Below, piece by piece: positions 55,813 through 64,000 of a stretch of 64,000 nucleotides of DNA. Where the stretch lies: the NCBI RefSeq assembly GCF_016862775.1, contig NZ_BONP01000010.1, positions 62,001 to 126,000 on the forward strand, read 5' to 3'. The position numbers and the translations under genes were made by a program. The stretch is from Cellulomonas phragmiteti. Lineage in GTDB: Bacteria; Actinomycetota; Actinomycetes; Actinomycetales; Cellulomonadaceae. Positions within the stretch are counted from its first letter, which is position 1. Every line of letters begins with the position of its first letter. The notes below the pieces were generated by a model, which was not told the origin of the DNA, made no database searches, and saw nothing but the letters and a program-made list of their open reading frames with translations.

Positions 55813-55842
55813 CGGTAGGAGAATACCGGTAGTACAGTACCG
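55813..55842. promoter_or_regulatory. Double-dyad operator between sbtA and the winged-helix regulator
   Basis: CGGTA-N6-TACCG occurs twice, at 55813-55828 and 55827-55842, overlapping by 2 bp and offset by 14 bp. It lies in the shared promoter region, so it is the probable site for the divergent regulator. Confidence 0.75.
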
Positions 55843-55857
55843 CCGTGAGGGTGAGCC

Positions 55858-56169
55858 GTGTCACGCCGCGCTAGGGTGCTGCGGGTGGTCGGGAGCGAGC
55901 GTGCGTGGACCTTCCTCAGCAACCACGGTCACGTCCTGGTGCTGGTGGCCCGGGAGCCCGGCATCCTGCTCAGCGAGCTGAGCCAGCGGGTCGGCATCAC
56001 CGAGCGCGCCGCGCGCAGCATCCTGCGGGACCTGGAGGGCGCCGGCTACCTCAGCCGCAGCAGGGTGGGGCGCCGCAACCGGTACGAGGTGCACGCGGAC
56101 GGCCCCCTGCGTCACCCCGAGGAGTCGACCGCGCTCGTGAGCGACCTCCTGCAGATCTTCCCCCGGTAG
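55858..56169 (+). CDS. Winged-helix transcriptional regulator (MarR-like) divergent from sbtAB
   Basis: This is a 103-aa wHTH protein. The helix-turn-helix [43 protein letters not shown] (landmarks [33 protein letters not shown] wing) has a strong wing. The short C-terminus ends in LLQIFPR. Such genes commonly sit next to sbtA in actinobacteria. The CGGTA-N6-TACCG sites suggest it controls sbtAB. The inducer is unknown. The start is GTG 55858. Confidence 0.85.
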   Translation: MSRRARVLRVVGSERAWTFLSNHGHVLVLVAREPGILLSELSQRVGITERAARSILRDLEGAGYLSRSRVGRRNRYEVHADGPLRHPEESTALVSDLLQIFPR

Positions 56170-56269
56170 GCCGGGTCGCCCCCGGGACCGCGAGAAGGCG
56201 AGGGGGTGCGGGAGGCGCTCGGCGCCCCGTCACCGTGGACGCCGGATCCGGGCGACCGGCCCGCGCCGG

Positions 56270-56275
56270 TACGCT
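56270..56275 (+). promoter_or_regulatory. -10 box (TACGCT) upstream of purL
   Basis: TACGCT ends 81 nt before the purL ATG, giving a leader of about 75 nt. That leader contains GC hairpins but no riboswitch that I recognise. Confidence 0.4.
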
Positions 56276-56356
56276 GACCTGCGTCTGCCGACCTGCGGCG
56301 CGGGACCCGCGCGGGCGAGCCGCCCGGAGAGGACCCGGCCTCCATCGAGGGAACCG

Positions 56357-58756
56357 ATGACCACCGCACCTGCGCGCCCCGACGTCCCGTCCGCCCCGCA
56401 CACGTCCGACACCGTCGAGCACGCCGCGGCCACGCCCGAGCTGGACCAGCCGTACGCCGAGCTCGGCCTCAAGCCGGACGAGTACCAGCGGATCCGCGAC
56501 ATCCTCGACCGCCGCCCCACCGCGGCCGAGCTCGCCATGTACTCGGTCATGTGGTCCGAGCACTGCTCCTACAAGTCGTCGAAGACGCACCTGCGGCAGT
56601 TCGGCGACAAGACGACCCCCGCGATGCGCGAGCACCTGCTGGTCGGCATCGGCGAGAACGCCGGCGTCGTGGACATCGGAGACGGCTGGGCGGTGACGTT
56701 CAAGGTCGAGTCGCACAACCACCCGTCGTACGTCGAGCCGTACCAGGGGGCCGCGACGGGCGTCGGCGGCATCGTGCGCGACATCATCTCGATGGGCGCG
56801 CGGCCCGTGGCCGTCATGGACCAGCTGCGGTTCGGCGCCCCGGAGCACCCGGACACCGCGCGCGTCGTGCACGGCGTGGTGGCGGGCGTCGGTGGCTACG
56901 GCAACAGCCTGGGCCTGCCGAACATCGGCGGCGAGCTCGTGTTCGACTCCTGCTACCAGGGCAACCCCCTGGTCAACGCGCTGTGCCTGGGGGTGCTGCG
57001 GCACGAGGACATCCACCTTGCCAACGCCTCGGGCGTCGGCAACAAGGTCGTGCTGTTCGGCGCGCGCACCGGCGGCGACGGCATCGGTGGCGCGTCGATC
57101 CTGGCGTCGGAGACGTTCGACGACACCAAGCCGTCCAAGCGCCCGAGCGTGCAGGTCGGCGACCCGTTCATGGAGAAGGTGCTCATCGAGTGCTGCCTCG
57201 AGCTGTACGCGGCCCGCGTCGTCGAGGGCATCCAGGACCTGGGCGCCGCCGGCATCTCCTGCGCGACGAGCGAACTGGCGTCCAACGGCGACGGCGGCAT
57301 GCACGTCGACCTCGAGAACGTGCTGCTGCGCGACCCGTCGCTGACGGCCGGCGAGATCCTCATGTCGGAGTCGCAGGAGCGGATGATGGCGGTCGTCAGC
57401 CCCGCCAAGCTCGACGAGTTCCTCGCGATCACCCGCAAGTGGGACGTCGAGACGGCCGTGATCGGTGAGGTCACCGGCACCGGTCGCCTGACGATCGACC
57501 ACTTCGGCCAGCGGATCGTGGACGTCGACCCGAAGACCGTCGCGCACGAGGGCCCCGTCTACGACCGCCCCTACGCGCGGCCCGCGTGGCAGGACGCCCT
57601 CGTCGCGGACTCCGTCAGCACCCCGCAGGGTGCGCAGCGGTACGCGCGCCCGGCGGGCGCCGACGAGCTGCGCGCGACGCTGCTGGCGCTGCTCGCCTCG
57701 CCCAACCTCGCCTCGCCCGCGTGGGTCACGGACCAGTACGACCGGTTCGTGCAGGGCAACACCGCGCTCGCGCAGCCCGACGACTCGGGCGTCGTGCGCG
57801 TCGACGAGACGACGGGCCTGGGCGTGGCCCTGGCGACCGACGCCAACGGCCGCTACACCAAGCTCGACCCGTACACGGGTGCGCAGCTCGCGCTCGCGGA
57901 GGCCTACCGCAACGTCGCCACCGTCGGCGCCCGGCCGATGGCCGTGACGGACTGCCTCAACTTCGGCAGCCCCGAGCACCCCGACACTATGTGGCAGCTC
58001 GTCGAGGCGATCCGGGGCCTGGCGGACGCGTGCCAGACGCTCGAGGTGCCCGTGACCGGCGGCAACGTGTCGCTCTACAACGGCACGGGGGAGCCCGGCC
58101 AGATCGACTCGGCGATCCACCCGACGCCCGTCGTCGGCGTGCTCGGCGTGCTCGACGACGTGGCGGACGCCGTGCCCTCGGGCTGGACCGCGCCCGGGCA
58201 GGCCGTGTACCTGCTCGGCACGACGCGTGCCGAGCTCGACGGCTCCGCGTGGGCCGAGGTCGCGCACGGCCACCTCGGCGGCGTGCCGCCGCGCGTGGAC
58301 CTCGACGCCGAGCGCCGCCTCGCGCAGGTGCTGGTCGCCGCCGCGCGCGACGAGCTCGTCGACGCCGCGCACGACCTGTCCGAGGGTGGGCTCGCGCTCG
58401 CGCTCGTCGAGTCGTCCCTGCGGTACGGCGTCGGGGTGCAGGTCTCGCTCGACGCGCTGTGCGAGCGCGACGGGCTGACCCCGTTCGAGGCCCTGTTCTC
58501 CGAGTCGCAGGCCCGCGCGATCGTGGCCGTCCCGCGCTCGGAGGAGGTCCGGCTGATCGACCTGTGCACCGCGCGCGGCGTCCCGGCGCTGCGCCTGGGG
58601 GAGACGGCCGAGACCTGCACGCCCGGCGCGGGCACGCCCGCCGACGACACCGACCACGCGCACGCCGCCGCGGTCGAGGTGCGCGGGCTGTTCACGCTGC
58701 CCCTGACCGAGGCGCGCGAGGTGTGGGAGGCGACGCTGCCGCGCCTGTTCGCCTGA
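56357..58756 (+). CDS. purL: FGAM synthase subunit PurL
   Basis: PurL (799 aa, the small form used with PurQ and PurS) converts FGAR to FGAM using ammonia and ATP. Features are [16 protein letters not shown] (catalytic His region), [49 protein letters not shown], and [12 protein letters not shown], with the repeated PurM-like domains. It has its own promoter and lies 26 kb from purS-purQ. ATG 56357 is preceded by GAGGGAACC. Confidence 0.97.
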   Translation: MTTAPARPDVPSAPHTSDTVEHAAATPELDQPYAELGLKPDEYQRIRDILDRRPTAAELAMYSVMWSEHCSYKSSKTHLRQFGDKTTPAMREHLLVGIGENAGVVDIGDGWAVTFKVESHNHPSYVEPYQGAATGVGGIVRDIISMGARPVAVMDQLRFGAPEHPDTARVVHGVVAGVGGYGNSLGLPNIGGELVFDSCYQGNPLVNALCLGVLRHEDIHLANASGVGNKVVLFGARTGGDGIGGASILASETFDDTKPSKRPSVQVGDPFMEKVLIECCLELYAARVVEGIQDLGAAGISCATSELASNGDGGMHVDLENVLLRDPSLTAGEILMSESQERMMAVVSPAKLDEFLAITRKWDVETAVIGEVTGTGRLTIDHFGQRIVDVDPKTVAHEGPVYDRPYARPAWQDALVADSVSTPQGAQRYARPAGADELRATLLALLASPNLASPAWVTDQYDRFVQGNTALAQPDDSGVVRVDETTGLGVALATDANGRYTKLDPYTGAQLALAEAYRNVATVGARPMAVTDCLNFGSPEHPDTMWQLVEAIRGLADACQTLEVPVTGGNVSLYNGTGEPGQIDSAIHPTPVVGVLGVLDDVADAVPSGWTAPGQAVYLLGTTRAELDGSAWAEVAHGHLGGVPPRVDLDAERRLAQVLVAAARDELVDAAHDLSEGGLALALVESSLRYGVGVQVSLDALCERDGLTPFEALFSESQARAIVAVPRSEEVRLIDLCTARGVPALRLGETAETCTPGAGTPADDTDHAHAAAVEVRGLFTLPLTEAREVWEATLPRLFA

Positions 58757-58821
58757 CGGCGGCGTCGCGGGTCCGGGTCGTCGGGAGCGTCCCCGGGCAG
58801 GTCGCGCGCGCACGGGACGCC

Positions 58822-58827
58822 TACAGT
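58822..58827 (+). promoter_or_regulatory. -10 box (TACAGT) for leaderless RNB gene
   Basis: TACAGT ends 6 nt before GTG 58834. Confidence 0.55.
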
Positions 58828-58833
58828 CGTCCC

Positions 58834-60324
58834 GTGCCCGGTCGCCCCGTCCGTCTCCCCGGCTCCTCCGACGACGCCACGGCCGCCTCGGTGGCGGACG
58901 GGCTCGACGCGCTGCGCGCCGAGGTCGAGCTGCCCGTGGACTACCCGGCGGACGCGCTCGCGGAGGCGGACGCCGCCGCCCGGCGTCCCGCCGACGCGCC
59001 GCACGCGCCCGGGCGTCGCGCGGACCGCACCGACGTGCCGCTGGTGACGGTCGACCCCGTCGGGTCGACCGACCTCGACCAGGCCGTGCACGTCGAGCGC
59101 CGCGGCACCGGGTGGCGCGTGCGGTACGCGATCGCCGACGTCGCCGCGTTCGTCGTCCCCGGCGGGGCGCTCGACGCCGAGACCCACCGCCGCGGCCTGA
59201 CCTGCTACAGCCCCGACGGTCGCGTCCCGCTGCACCCGACCGTGCTCTCCGAGGGCGCGGCCAGCCTGCTCCCCGACCAGGTGCGACCCGCCGTGCTGTG
59301 GCAGATCGACCTCGACGCGGACGGCGAGCCGCTCGACGTGCACGTCGAGCGGGCACTGGTGCGCAGCCGGGCCCAGCTGTCCTACGCCCAGGTGCAGGAC
59401 GCGCTGGACGCGGGCACGGCCGACGACCTGCTGCGCGGCCTGGCCGAGGTCGGCCGGCTGCGGGACGCGCGGGAGCGGGCGCGCGGCGGGGCGTCCCTCG
59501 ACGTCCCCGAGCAGGAGGTCGTGCGGGCCGACGACGGCACGTACGACCTGCGGTTCCGGGCCACGCTGCCCGTCGAGGGCTGGAACGCGCAGATCTCGCT
59601 GCTCACGGGCATCGTCGCCGCACGGCTGATGCTCGACGCGGGTGCGGGCGTGGTCCGCACGCTGCCGCCGGCCGACCGTCGGGACGTCGCGCGGCTGCGG
59701 CGCACGGCCGCGGCCCTGGGGATCGACTGGCCCGACGACCTGCCGTACCCCGACCTCCTCGCGCGGCTCGACTCCCGGCGGGGCACCCACGCGGCGTTCC
59801 TGCGCGAGGCGACCACCCTCTTCCGCGGAGCGGGCTACCGCGCGTTCGGCGCCGCCGACGCGCCGGCCCCCGCGGGTGACGACGCCGAGCACGCGGCGAT
59901 CCGTGCGCCGTACGCGCACGTCACCGCGCCGCTGCGCCGGCTCGTCGACCGGTACGGCACCGAGGTCTGCCTCGCGGCCGTCGCGGGACGTGCCGTGCCC
60001 GGCTGGGTGCACGACGCGCTGCCCGACCTGCCGGCGACCATGACGCGCACGGGGCGCCGCGTGGCGGCGTTCGACCGCGGCGCCCTCGACCTGGTCGAGG
60101 CCGTCGTGCTCGCGCCTCGGGTCGGCGAGAGGTTCACGGGCGTGGTCGTCGACGCCGACGAGCCGCGCGACGGGCGGGTGCGCGGCGCGCTGCAGCTGCG
60201 GGACCCGGCGGTCGTGGCACCCGTGACGTCCGCGGCGGGCGGGCTGCCGCTCGGGGGGACGGTCGACGTTCGGCTGGACGAGGTGTCCGTGGCACACCGA
60301 CGGGTGACCTTCGTCGCCGGCTGA
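58834..60324 (+). CDS. RNB-domain ribonuclease (RNase II/R family)
   Basis: This is a 496-aa protein with an RNB catalytic domain. The Asp cluster PVGSTDLDQAVHVERRGTGWRVRYAIADVAAFV is the conserved active site (DxDD-type Asp residues), followed by the RGLTCYSPDGRVPLHPTVLSEGAASL segment. YAHVTAPLRRLVDRYGTEV matches the RNB C-terminus. It is shorter than RNase R and lacks the cold-shock and S1 domains, apart from a short beta-rich tail. It degrades RNA 3'-5'. The start is GTG 58834. Confidence 0.9.
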   Translation: MPGRPVRLPGSSDDATAASVADGLDALRAEVELPVDYPADALAEADAAARRPADAPHAPGRRADRTDVPLVTVDPVGSTDLDQAVHVERRGTGWRVRYAIADVAAFVVPGGALDAETHRRGLTCYSPDGRVPLHPTVLSEGAASLLPDQVRPAVLWQIDLDADGEPLDVHVERALVRSRAQLSYAQVQDALDAGTADDLLRGLAEVGRLRDARERARGGASLDVPEQEVVRADDGTYDLRFRATLPVEGWNAQISLLTGIVAARLMLDAGAGVVRTLPPADRRDVARLRRTAAALGIDWPDDLPYPDLLARLDSRRGTHAAFLREATTLFRGAGYRAFGAADAPAPAGDDAEHAAIRAPYAHVTAPLRRLVDRYGTEVCLAAVAGRAVPGWVHDALPDLPATMTRTGRRVAAFDRGALDLVEAVVLAPRVGERFTGVVVDADEPRDGRVRGALQLRDPAVVAPVTSAAGGLPLGGTVDVRLDEVSVAHRRVTFVAG

Positions 60325-60345
60325 CCGGTTCGTCCTGATTCGCCC

Positions 60346-60351
60346 TACGAT
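60346..60351 (+). promoter_or_regulatory. -10 box (TACGAT) for leaderless VanY-type gene
   Basis: TACGAT ends 7 nt before ATG 60359, with CTGACC about 18 bp further upstream as a possible -35. Confidence 0.55.
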
Positions 60352-60358
60352 CGCGGCT

Positions 60359-61159
60359 ATGAGACCCCGTCCGTGGCGCAGCGTCGTCGTCGCCGTCCTG
60401 GCGCTCGTCGCGGTCGTCGCCGTGGGCGGGGCGGCCACGGGCCTGTGGGGCATGCTGTCGGGCAGCGAGGCGTCCCAGTTCCGGGGGCTGACGGAGTCGG
60501 TGCCCTGGGACGAGGCGATCTCGGCACCGACGATCGCCCCGCGTGCCACCCCCGAGCCGACGTTCGACCTGCAGCAGCACTCGACGAGCGACCCGGCGAG
60601 CCCGTGGGTGATCGTCAACAAGCAGCACCCCGTGGCCGAGGAGTACGAGCCGACCGACCTGGTCGACGTGGACGGGGTCCGGGTGCGGGCCGCCGTCGAG
60701 CCGGACCTGCGGGCGATGGTCGACGCGGCGGGGGCCGCGGGTGCGCGGCTGGTCGTGCGCAGCGGGTTCCGGTCGTACGCGGAGCAGGCGGCGGGCCGCG
60801 CCGCGATCGAGGCGCGTCGCGGGTTCGCGCACGCCGAGCGGTACTCCGCCCGCCCCGGGTTCTCGGAGCACCAGACGGGTCTCGCGGTCGACCTCGACTC
60901 CGGCTCGGAGCCGGGCTGCAACCTGCAGACCTGCTTCACCCGGACCACCGAGGGGGTGTGGCTCGCCGAGCACGCCTGGGAGTTCGGGTTCGTCGTGCGG
61001 TACACCGAGGCCAACACCGCCGTCACGGGGTACGCCCCCGAGGGCTGGCACCTGCGGTGGGTCGGGCGCGAGCTCACCGCGCACCTGCACGCCGAGGGCA
61101 TCGGCTCGCTCGAGGAGGCGTTCGGCGTCGTCGGCGGCCCGGAGTACGTGGGCGGCTGA
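60359..61159 (+). CDS. VanY-type D-Ala-D-Ala carboxypeptidase
   Basis: This is a 266-aa secreted or membrane-anchored peptidase with an N-terminal hydrophobic segment (about 8-32). The zinc site is RPGFSEHQTGLAVDLDS (His, Asp) with EGWHLRWVGREL (second His). The SGFRSYAEQ motif binds substrate and WEFGFVVRY closes the domain. It trims the C-terminal D-Ala from peptidoglycan stem peptides. There is no Van-resistance context, so it is a housekeeping cell-wall enzyme. Confidence 0.93.
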   Translation: MRPRPWRSVVVAVLALVAVVAVGGAATGLWGMLSGSEASQFRGLTESVPWDEAISAPTIAPRATPEPTFDLQQHSTSDPASPWVIVNKQHPVAEEYEPTDLVDVDGVRVRAAVEPDLRAMVDAAGAAGARLVVRSGFRSYAEQAAGRAAIEARRGFAHAERYSARPGFSEHQTGLAVDLDSGSEPGCNLQTCFTRTTEGVWLAEHAWEFGFVVRYTEANTAVTGYAPEGWHLRWVGRELTAHLHAEGIGSLEEAFGVVGGPEYVGG

Positions 61160-61221
61160 CGCCTCCGGTGCCACCGGGGACGGCACCGGAAATCCCGTCG
61201 CCGCGGGTGCGGGGGCCGTCC

Positions 61222-61227
61222 TACCGT
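61222..61227 (+). promoter_or_regulatory. -10 box (TACCGT) for leaderless rsgA
   Basis: TACCGT ends 6 nt before GTG 61234. Confidence 0.55.
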
Positions 61228-61233
61228 CGCCGG

Positions 61234-62277
61234 GTGACCACGTCCGACGCACCGCACCCCGACGCCGGGGCGCTCCTGCGCGCCCGCGTCGTGCGCGCGG
61301 ACCGCGGCGCGCTGCACGTCGTGCCCGACGACGACCTCGGCGCGGACGCCGTGCGCGCGGAGCTGCCGCGCGACGGGCTGCTGCCGCTGCCGGACGGCAC
61401 GCGCGTGCCGGCCACCGTGGGGGACGTCGTCGACGTGCGTCCCGGCGACCCGGCGCACGTGACGGCCCTGCACGCCCGGCGCACCGCCGTCGTCCGGGAC
61501 TCGGCGGGACGCACGTCGCTCGAGCAGGTGGTCGCGGCGAACGTCGACGTCGTCCTGGTCGTCGAGCACCTGGACCCCGACCCGGACCTCGGGCGGGTCG
61601 AGCGCCTGCTGACGCTCGCGTGGCGGTCCGGGGCCCGGCCCGTCGTGGTCCTCACCAAGGCCGACCTGGTGCCGGACCCCGACGGCATGGCGGCGGAGGT
61701 CGCGCAGGTCGCGATCGGTGTCGACGTGCACGCGGTGAGCGTCGTGGACGGCACGGGGCTGGACCCGGTGCGGGCCCTGCTCGCGCCGGGGGTCGCGCTC
61801 GTGGCGGTCGGCCCGTCGGGTGCCGGCAAGTCGAGCCTCGTCAACGCCCTCGCGGGTCGGGACGTCATGGCGACGGGCGGGCGACGGGCCGACGGGCGGG
61901 GACGGCACACCACGACGCACCGTGAGCTGGTGCCCCTCGCCGGCGGCGCGGTGCTCGTCGACACCCCGGGCGTGCGCGGCGTGGGGCTGGTCGCCGCACC
62001 CGACGCGCTGGACACGACGTTCGCCGACGTCACGGACCTCGCGGCGCGCTGCCGGTTCGCCGACTGCGCGCACGTCGCCGAGCCCGGGTGCGCCGTGCGG
62101 GAGGCGGTCGAGAGCGGCGAGCTGCCCGAGCGCCGCCTGGCGAGCTGGCGCAAGCTCGCGCGGGAGGCCGCGTACGCGGCACGGCGGTCGGACGCCCGCC
62201 TGGCGGCCGAGGAGCGGGCGCGGTGGCGGCGCGTGATGCGCGACCGTCACCGGCAGGTGCGCCACCAGGCGCCGTGA
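61234..62277 (+). CDS. rsgA: Ribosome small subunit-dependent GTPase A
   Basis: RsgA is a circularly permuted GTPase that checks late 30S maturation. The 347-aa product has an OB-fold N-terminus. The GTPase motifs appear in permuted order: G4 VVLTKADLV, then G1 VGPSGAGKSSLVNAL and G3 VDTPGVRGVGL. The C-terminal zinc finger is CRFADCAHVAEPGCAV. The last 40 residues are a basic helix. The start is GTG 61234. Confidence 0.95.
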   Translation: MTTSDAPHPDAGALLRARVVRADRGALHVVPDDDLGADAVRAELPRDGLLPLPDGTRVPATVGDVVDVRPGDPAHVTALHARRTAVVRDSAGRTSLEQVVAANVDVVLVVEHLDPDPDLGRVERLLTLAWRSGARPVVVLTKADLVPDPDGMAAEVAQVAIGVDVHAVSVVDGTGLDPVRALLAPGVALVAVGPSGAGKSSLVNALAGRDVMATGGRRADGRGRHTTTHRELVPLAGGAVLVDTPGVRGVGLVAAPDALDTTFADVTDLAARCRFADCAHVAEPGCAVREAVESGELPERRLASWRKLAREAAYAARRSDARLAAEERARWRRVMRDRHRQVRHQAP

Positions 62278-62313
62278 GGGTGCTCCCGTAAGCGGTTCGA
62301 CACCGGCTCGGAA

Positions 62314-62325
62314 CGATACGAATCG
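62314..62325 (+). promoter_or_regulatory. Near-palindromic site (possible LacI-family operator) upstream of cellulase
   Basis: CGATACGAATCG is a 12-bp near-palindrome (10 of 12) with a central CG, in an AT-richer patch 150 bp before the cellulase start. Regulators of actinobacterial cellulases are often LacI-family. A -35/-10 pair could include TTCGAC (62296). This is suggestive only. Confidence 0.35.
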
Positions 62326-62477
62326 ATTAGGGCCCGGCGTCCGCTCGCCAGCGGGCGCCACGGTCGGATGTGATCAGCGAGTCGTCCGAGACGGCGTCGC
62401 CGCCGACACGTCCCCCGAGCTCCGGCGGCGGGGTCCGTCGCGCGACGCGCAGCAGCCGACCGATCCGAGGAGTACCC

Positions 62478-63866
62478 ATGTCCCCCCGCACGATGGCGGC
62501 ACCAGCCGCCCGGCGCACGATCGTCGCCGCCCTCGCGGCGACCGCCGTGGCCGCCACCGGACTCACCGCACTGGCCACGGCGGCGAACGCCGCCCCCGGG
62601 TGCCGCGTCGACTACGCCGTCAGCAGCCAGTGGTCCGGCGGCTTCGGTGCCAACGTCACCGTCACCAACCTCGGCGACCCCCTGTCGTCCTGGGACCTGC
62701 GCTGGACCTTCCCGAACGGCCAGTCGATCCAGCAGCTGTGGAACGGCACGGTCTCGCAGTCCGGCGCGCAGGTCTCGGTGCGCAACGTGGCCTGGAACGG
62801 CAGCCTGGGCACCAACGCCAGCGCGCAGCTGGGCTTCAACGGCTCGTGGAGCGGGGCGAACGGCGTCCCGACGTCGTTCACGCTCAACGGCACCACCTGC
62901 ACCGGTGCGGTGACGCAGCCGACGACTCAGCCGACCACCCAGCCCACGACGCAGCCCACCACGCAGCCGACGTCGCAGCCCACCACGCAGCCGACGACCC
63001 AGCCCACGACGCCGCCGGTGACCAGCGGCGACTTCTACGTCGACCCGCAGACCGCCGCGTACGCCGCGTGGCAGGCCGCGTCCGGCAACGACAAGGTGCT
63101 GCTCGCCAAGATCGCGCAGACGCCGCAGGCGCTGTGGATCGGTGACTGGGCGACCGCCCAGGCCACGCAGGAGCAGGTGCGGGACTACACCGGCCGCGCG
63201 CGCGCCGCCGGCAAGACGGCCCAGATCGTCGTCTACGCGATCCCGGGCCGTGACTGCGGCTCGTACTCCGGCGGCGGCGTCTCGACGTCCGAGTACGCGC
63301 GCTGGATCGACACCGTGGCCGCCGGCATCCAGGGCAACCCCTGGGTGATCCTCGAGCCCGACGCGCTCGCCCAGCTCGGCGACTGCAACGGCCAGGGGGA
63401 CCGCGTCGGCTTCCTCCAGTACGCCGCGAAGGCGCTGACCGCCCGGGGTGCGCGGGTCTACATCGACGCGGGCAACTCGGCGTGGCTGTCGGCCTCCGAG
63501 GCCGCCAACCGCCTCAACCGGGTCGGGTTCAGCGACGCGGTCGGCTTCGCGCTCAACGTGTCGAACTACCGGACGACGGCCGAGGCGAAGGCGTACGGCC
63601 AGGAGGTCTCGCGCCTCACCGGCGGCAAGCGGTTCGTCATCGACACGTCCCGCAACGGCAACGGCGCGACGGGCAGCGAGTGGTGCAACCCCAGCGGGCG
63701 CGCCCTCGGCGACCGGCCGACCCGGGTCAACGACGGCAGCGGTCTGGACGCGCTGCTGTGGGTCAAGCGCCCCGGCGAGTCGGACGGCACCTGCAACGGC
63801 GGCCCGACGGCCGGCGCCTGGTGGCAGGCCATGGCACTGGAGCTGGCCCGCAACGCCCGGTGGTGA
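62478..63866 (+). CDS. cenA: Endoglucanase, CBM2-linker-GH6 (CenA-like)
   Basis: This secreted beta-1,4-endoglucanase hydrolyses cellulose with inversion. Its 462 aa are arranged as signal peptide (cleavage after ANA, residue 38), CBM2 (about 39-145, CRVDYAVSSQWSGGFGANVTVTNLGD...TCTG), a TTQP-repeat linker (about 146-180) and GH6. The catalytic region has D259 in IPGRDCGSYSGGG and proton donor D295 in VILEPDALAQLGDC. Their 36-residue spacing equals that in C. fimi CenA, and GESDGTCNGG carries the putative base. RBS GAGGAG precedes ATG 62478. It is a clear CenA ortholog. Confidence 0.97.
   Translation: MSPRTMAAPAARRTIVAALAATAVAATGLTALATAANAAPGCRVDYAVSSQWSGGFGANVTVTNLGDPLSSWDLRWTFPNGQSIQQLWNGTVSQSGAQVSVRNVAWNGSLGTNASAQLGFNGSWSGANGVPTSFTLNGTTCTGAVTQPTTQPTTQPTTQPTTQPTSQPTTQPTTQPTTPPVTSGDFYVDPQTAAYAAWQAASGNDKVLLAKIAQTPQALWIGDWATAQATQEQVRDYTGRARAAGKTAQIVVYAIPGRDCGSYSGGGVSTSEYARWIDTVAAGIQGNPWVILEPDALAQLGDCNGQGDRVGFLQYAAKALTARGARVYIDAGNSAWLSASEAANRLNRVGFSDAVGFALNVSNYRTTAEAKAYGQEVSRLTGGKRFVIDTSRNGNGATGSEWCNPSGRALGDRPTRVNDGSGLDALLWVKRPGESDGTCNGGPTAGAWWQAMALELARNARW
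62914..63012 (+). repeat. 12-bp coding repeat of the cellulase linker
   Basis: The linker DNA repeats a 12-bp unit encoding Thr-Thr-Gln-Pro, eight or so times with a few substitutions (one Ser). This differs from the (Pro-Thr)n box of C. fimi CenA. Confidence 0.9.
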
Positions 63867-63948
63867 CCCACCGCCCCGGTCGGTGACGCGTCGGTGACGG
63901 CGCCACCGGCCGGAGCGGGGGCGCGACGCACCGACGCGCGCGCCCGAC

Positions 63949-63990
63949 GAGGCCGCGGGAACGCCCGGACGGGGGCGCGCCCGCGGCCTC
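63949..63990 (+). terminator. Terminator hairpin after the cellulase gene
   Basis: GAGGCCGCGGG and CCCGCGGCCTC form 11-bp perfect arms with a 20-nt inner GC segment, about 80 bp after the stop. Confidence 0.75.
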
Positions 63991-64000
63991 GGCCGTTCCG

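Noticed and set aside
56170-56356. Regulatory RNA in the purL leader
   Set aside because: Only generic hairpins are seen; no known aptamer motif.
58075-62361. Very long open frame on the minus strand across purL, the RNB gene, VanY and rsgA
   Set aside because: It is the antisense shadow of conserved plus-strand genes. High GC makes stops rare, and the encoded sequence is low-complexity Arg/Pro/Gly with no domain.

Overview
The window reads as one ordinary chromosomal stretch of a very GC-rich actinobacterium, most likely a Cellulomonas or close relative. The codons are strongly G/C-ending, many genes start with GTG, and start codons often sit 6-8 nt after a TANNNT -10 box. The last gene is a family-6 cellulase with an N-terminal CBM2 that closely resembles Cellulomonas fimi CenA. 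I see no tRNA, rRNA, CRISPR array, insertion sequence or prophage.

Layout. 0-4.8 kb: the end of an MFS transporter, then a glucuronoxylan module made of GH67 alpha-glucuronidase, mannonate dehydratase and a divergent LacI regulator with a clear operator. 4.8-15.7 kb: RecQ, two short-chain dehydrogenases, a lipoprotein/OmpA-like pair, pyrE, LemA, an ATPase, a HAD phosphatase, a DUF368 polyprenyl-phosphate flippase and an RNA methyltransferase. 15.8-22 kb: fba, then a STAS / SpoIIE-type phosphatase / STAS partner-switching module, DUF3151 and purA. 22-30 kb: an MFS exporter with a divergent HTH regulator and phased operator repeats, purD-purC, a DRGH nuclease, an amidohydrolase and purS-purQ. 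purL lies 26 kb further on, at 56.4 kb.

30-39.5 kb holds acetyltransferases, small membrane proteins and a sulfur-themed stretch under three different RNA-level controls: a leaderless Cys-Cys leader peptide (32.4 kb), a SAM-I type riboswitch in front of rhodanese-metZ (minus strand) and a SAM-IV riboswitch in front of a cysteine-desulfurase-like gene (plus strand). 39.5-47.9 kb holds a pentapeptide-like protein, a fatty-acid module (MaoC dehydratase, FabG-type reductase, thiolase, TetR, acyl-CoA oxidase) and two intergenic tandem arrays of one repeat family with a period of about 30 bp.

47.9-52.2 kb is a probable metal-chelate import operon: a small leader ORF, a methyltransferase, a binding protein, a FecCD permease and an ATPase, behind an AT-rich Zur/Fur-like site. 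52.2-56.2 kb has small secreted proteins, an LAATG-anchored surface protein, and SbtA/SbtB bicarbonate transport genes with a divergent winged-helix regulator and a double-dyad operator. 56.3-64 kb: purL, an RNB ribonuclease, a VanY-type carboxypeptidase, rsgA and the cellulase.

The strongest candidates for something not yet described are the phased higher-order repeats at 40.2-40.6 and 42.96-43.09 kb, the clustering of three sulfur-sensing leaders within about 4.5 kb, and the leaderless 40-codon ORF coupled to the metal-uptake operon.
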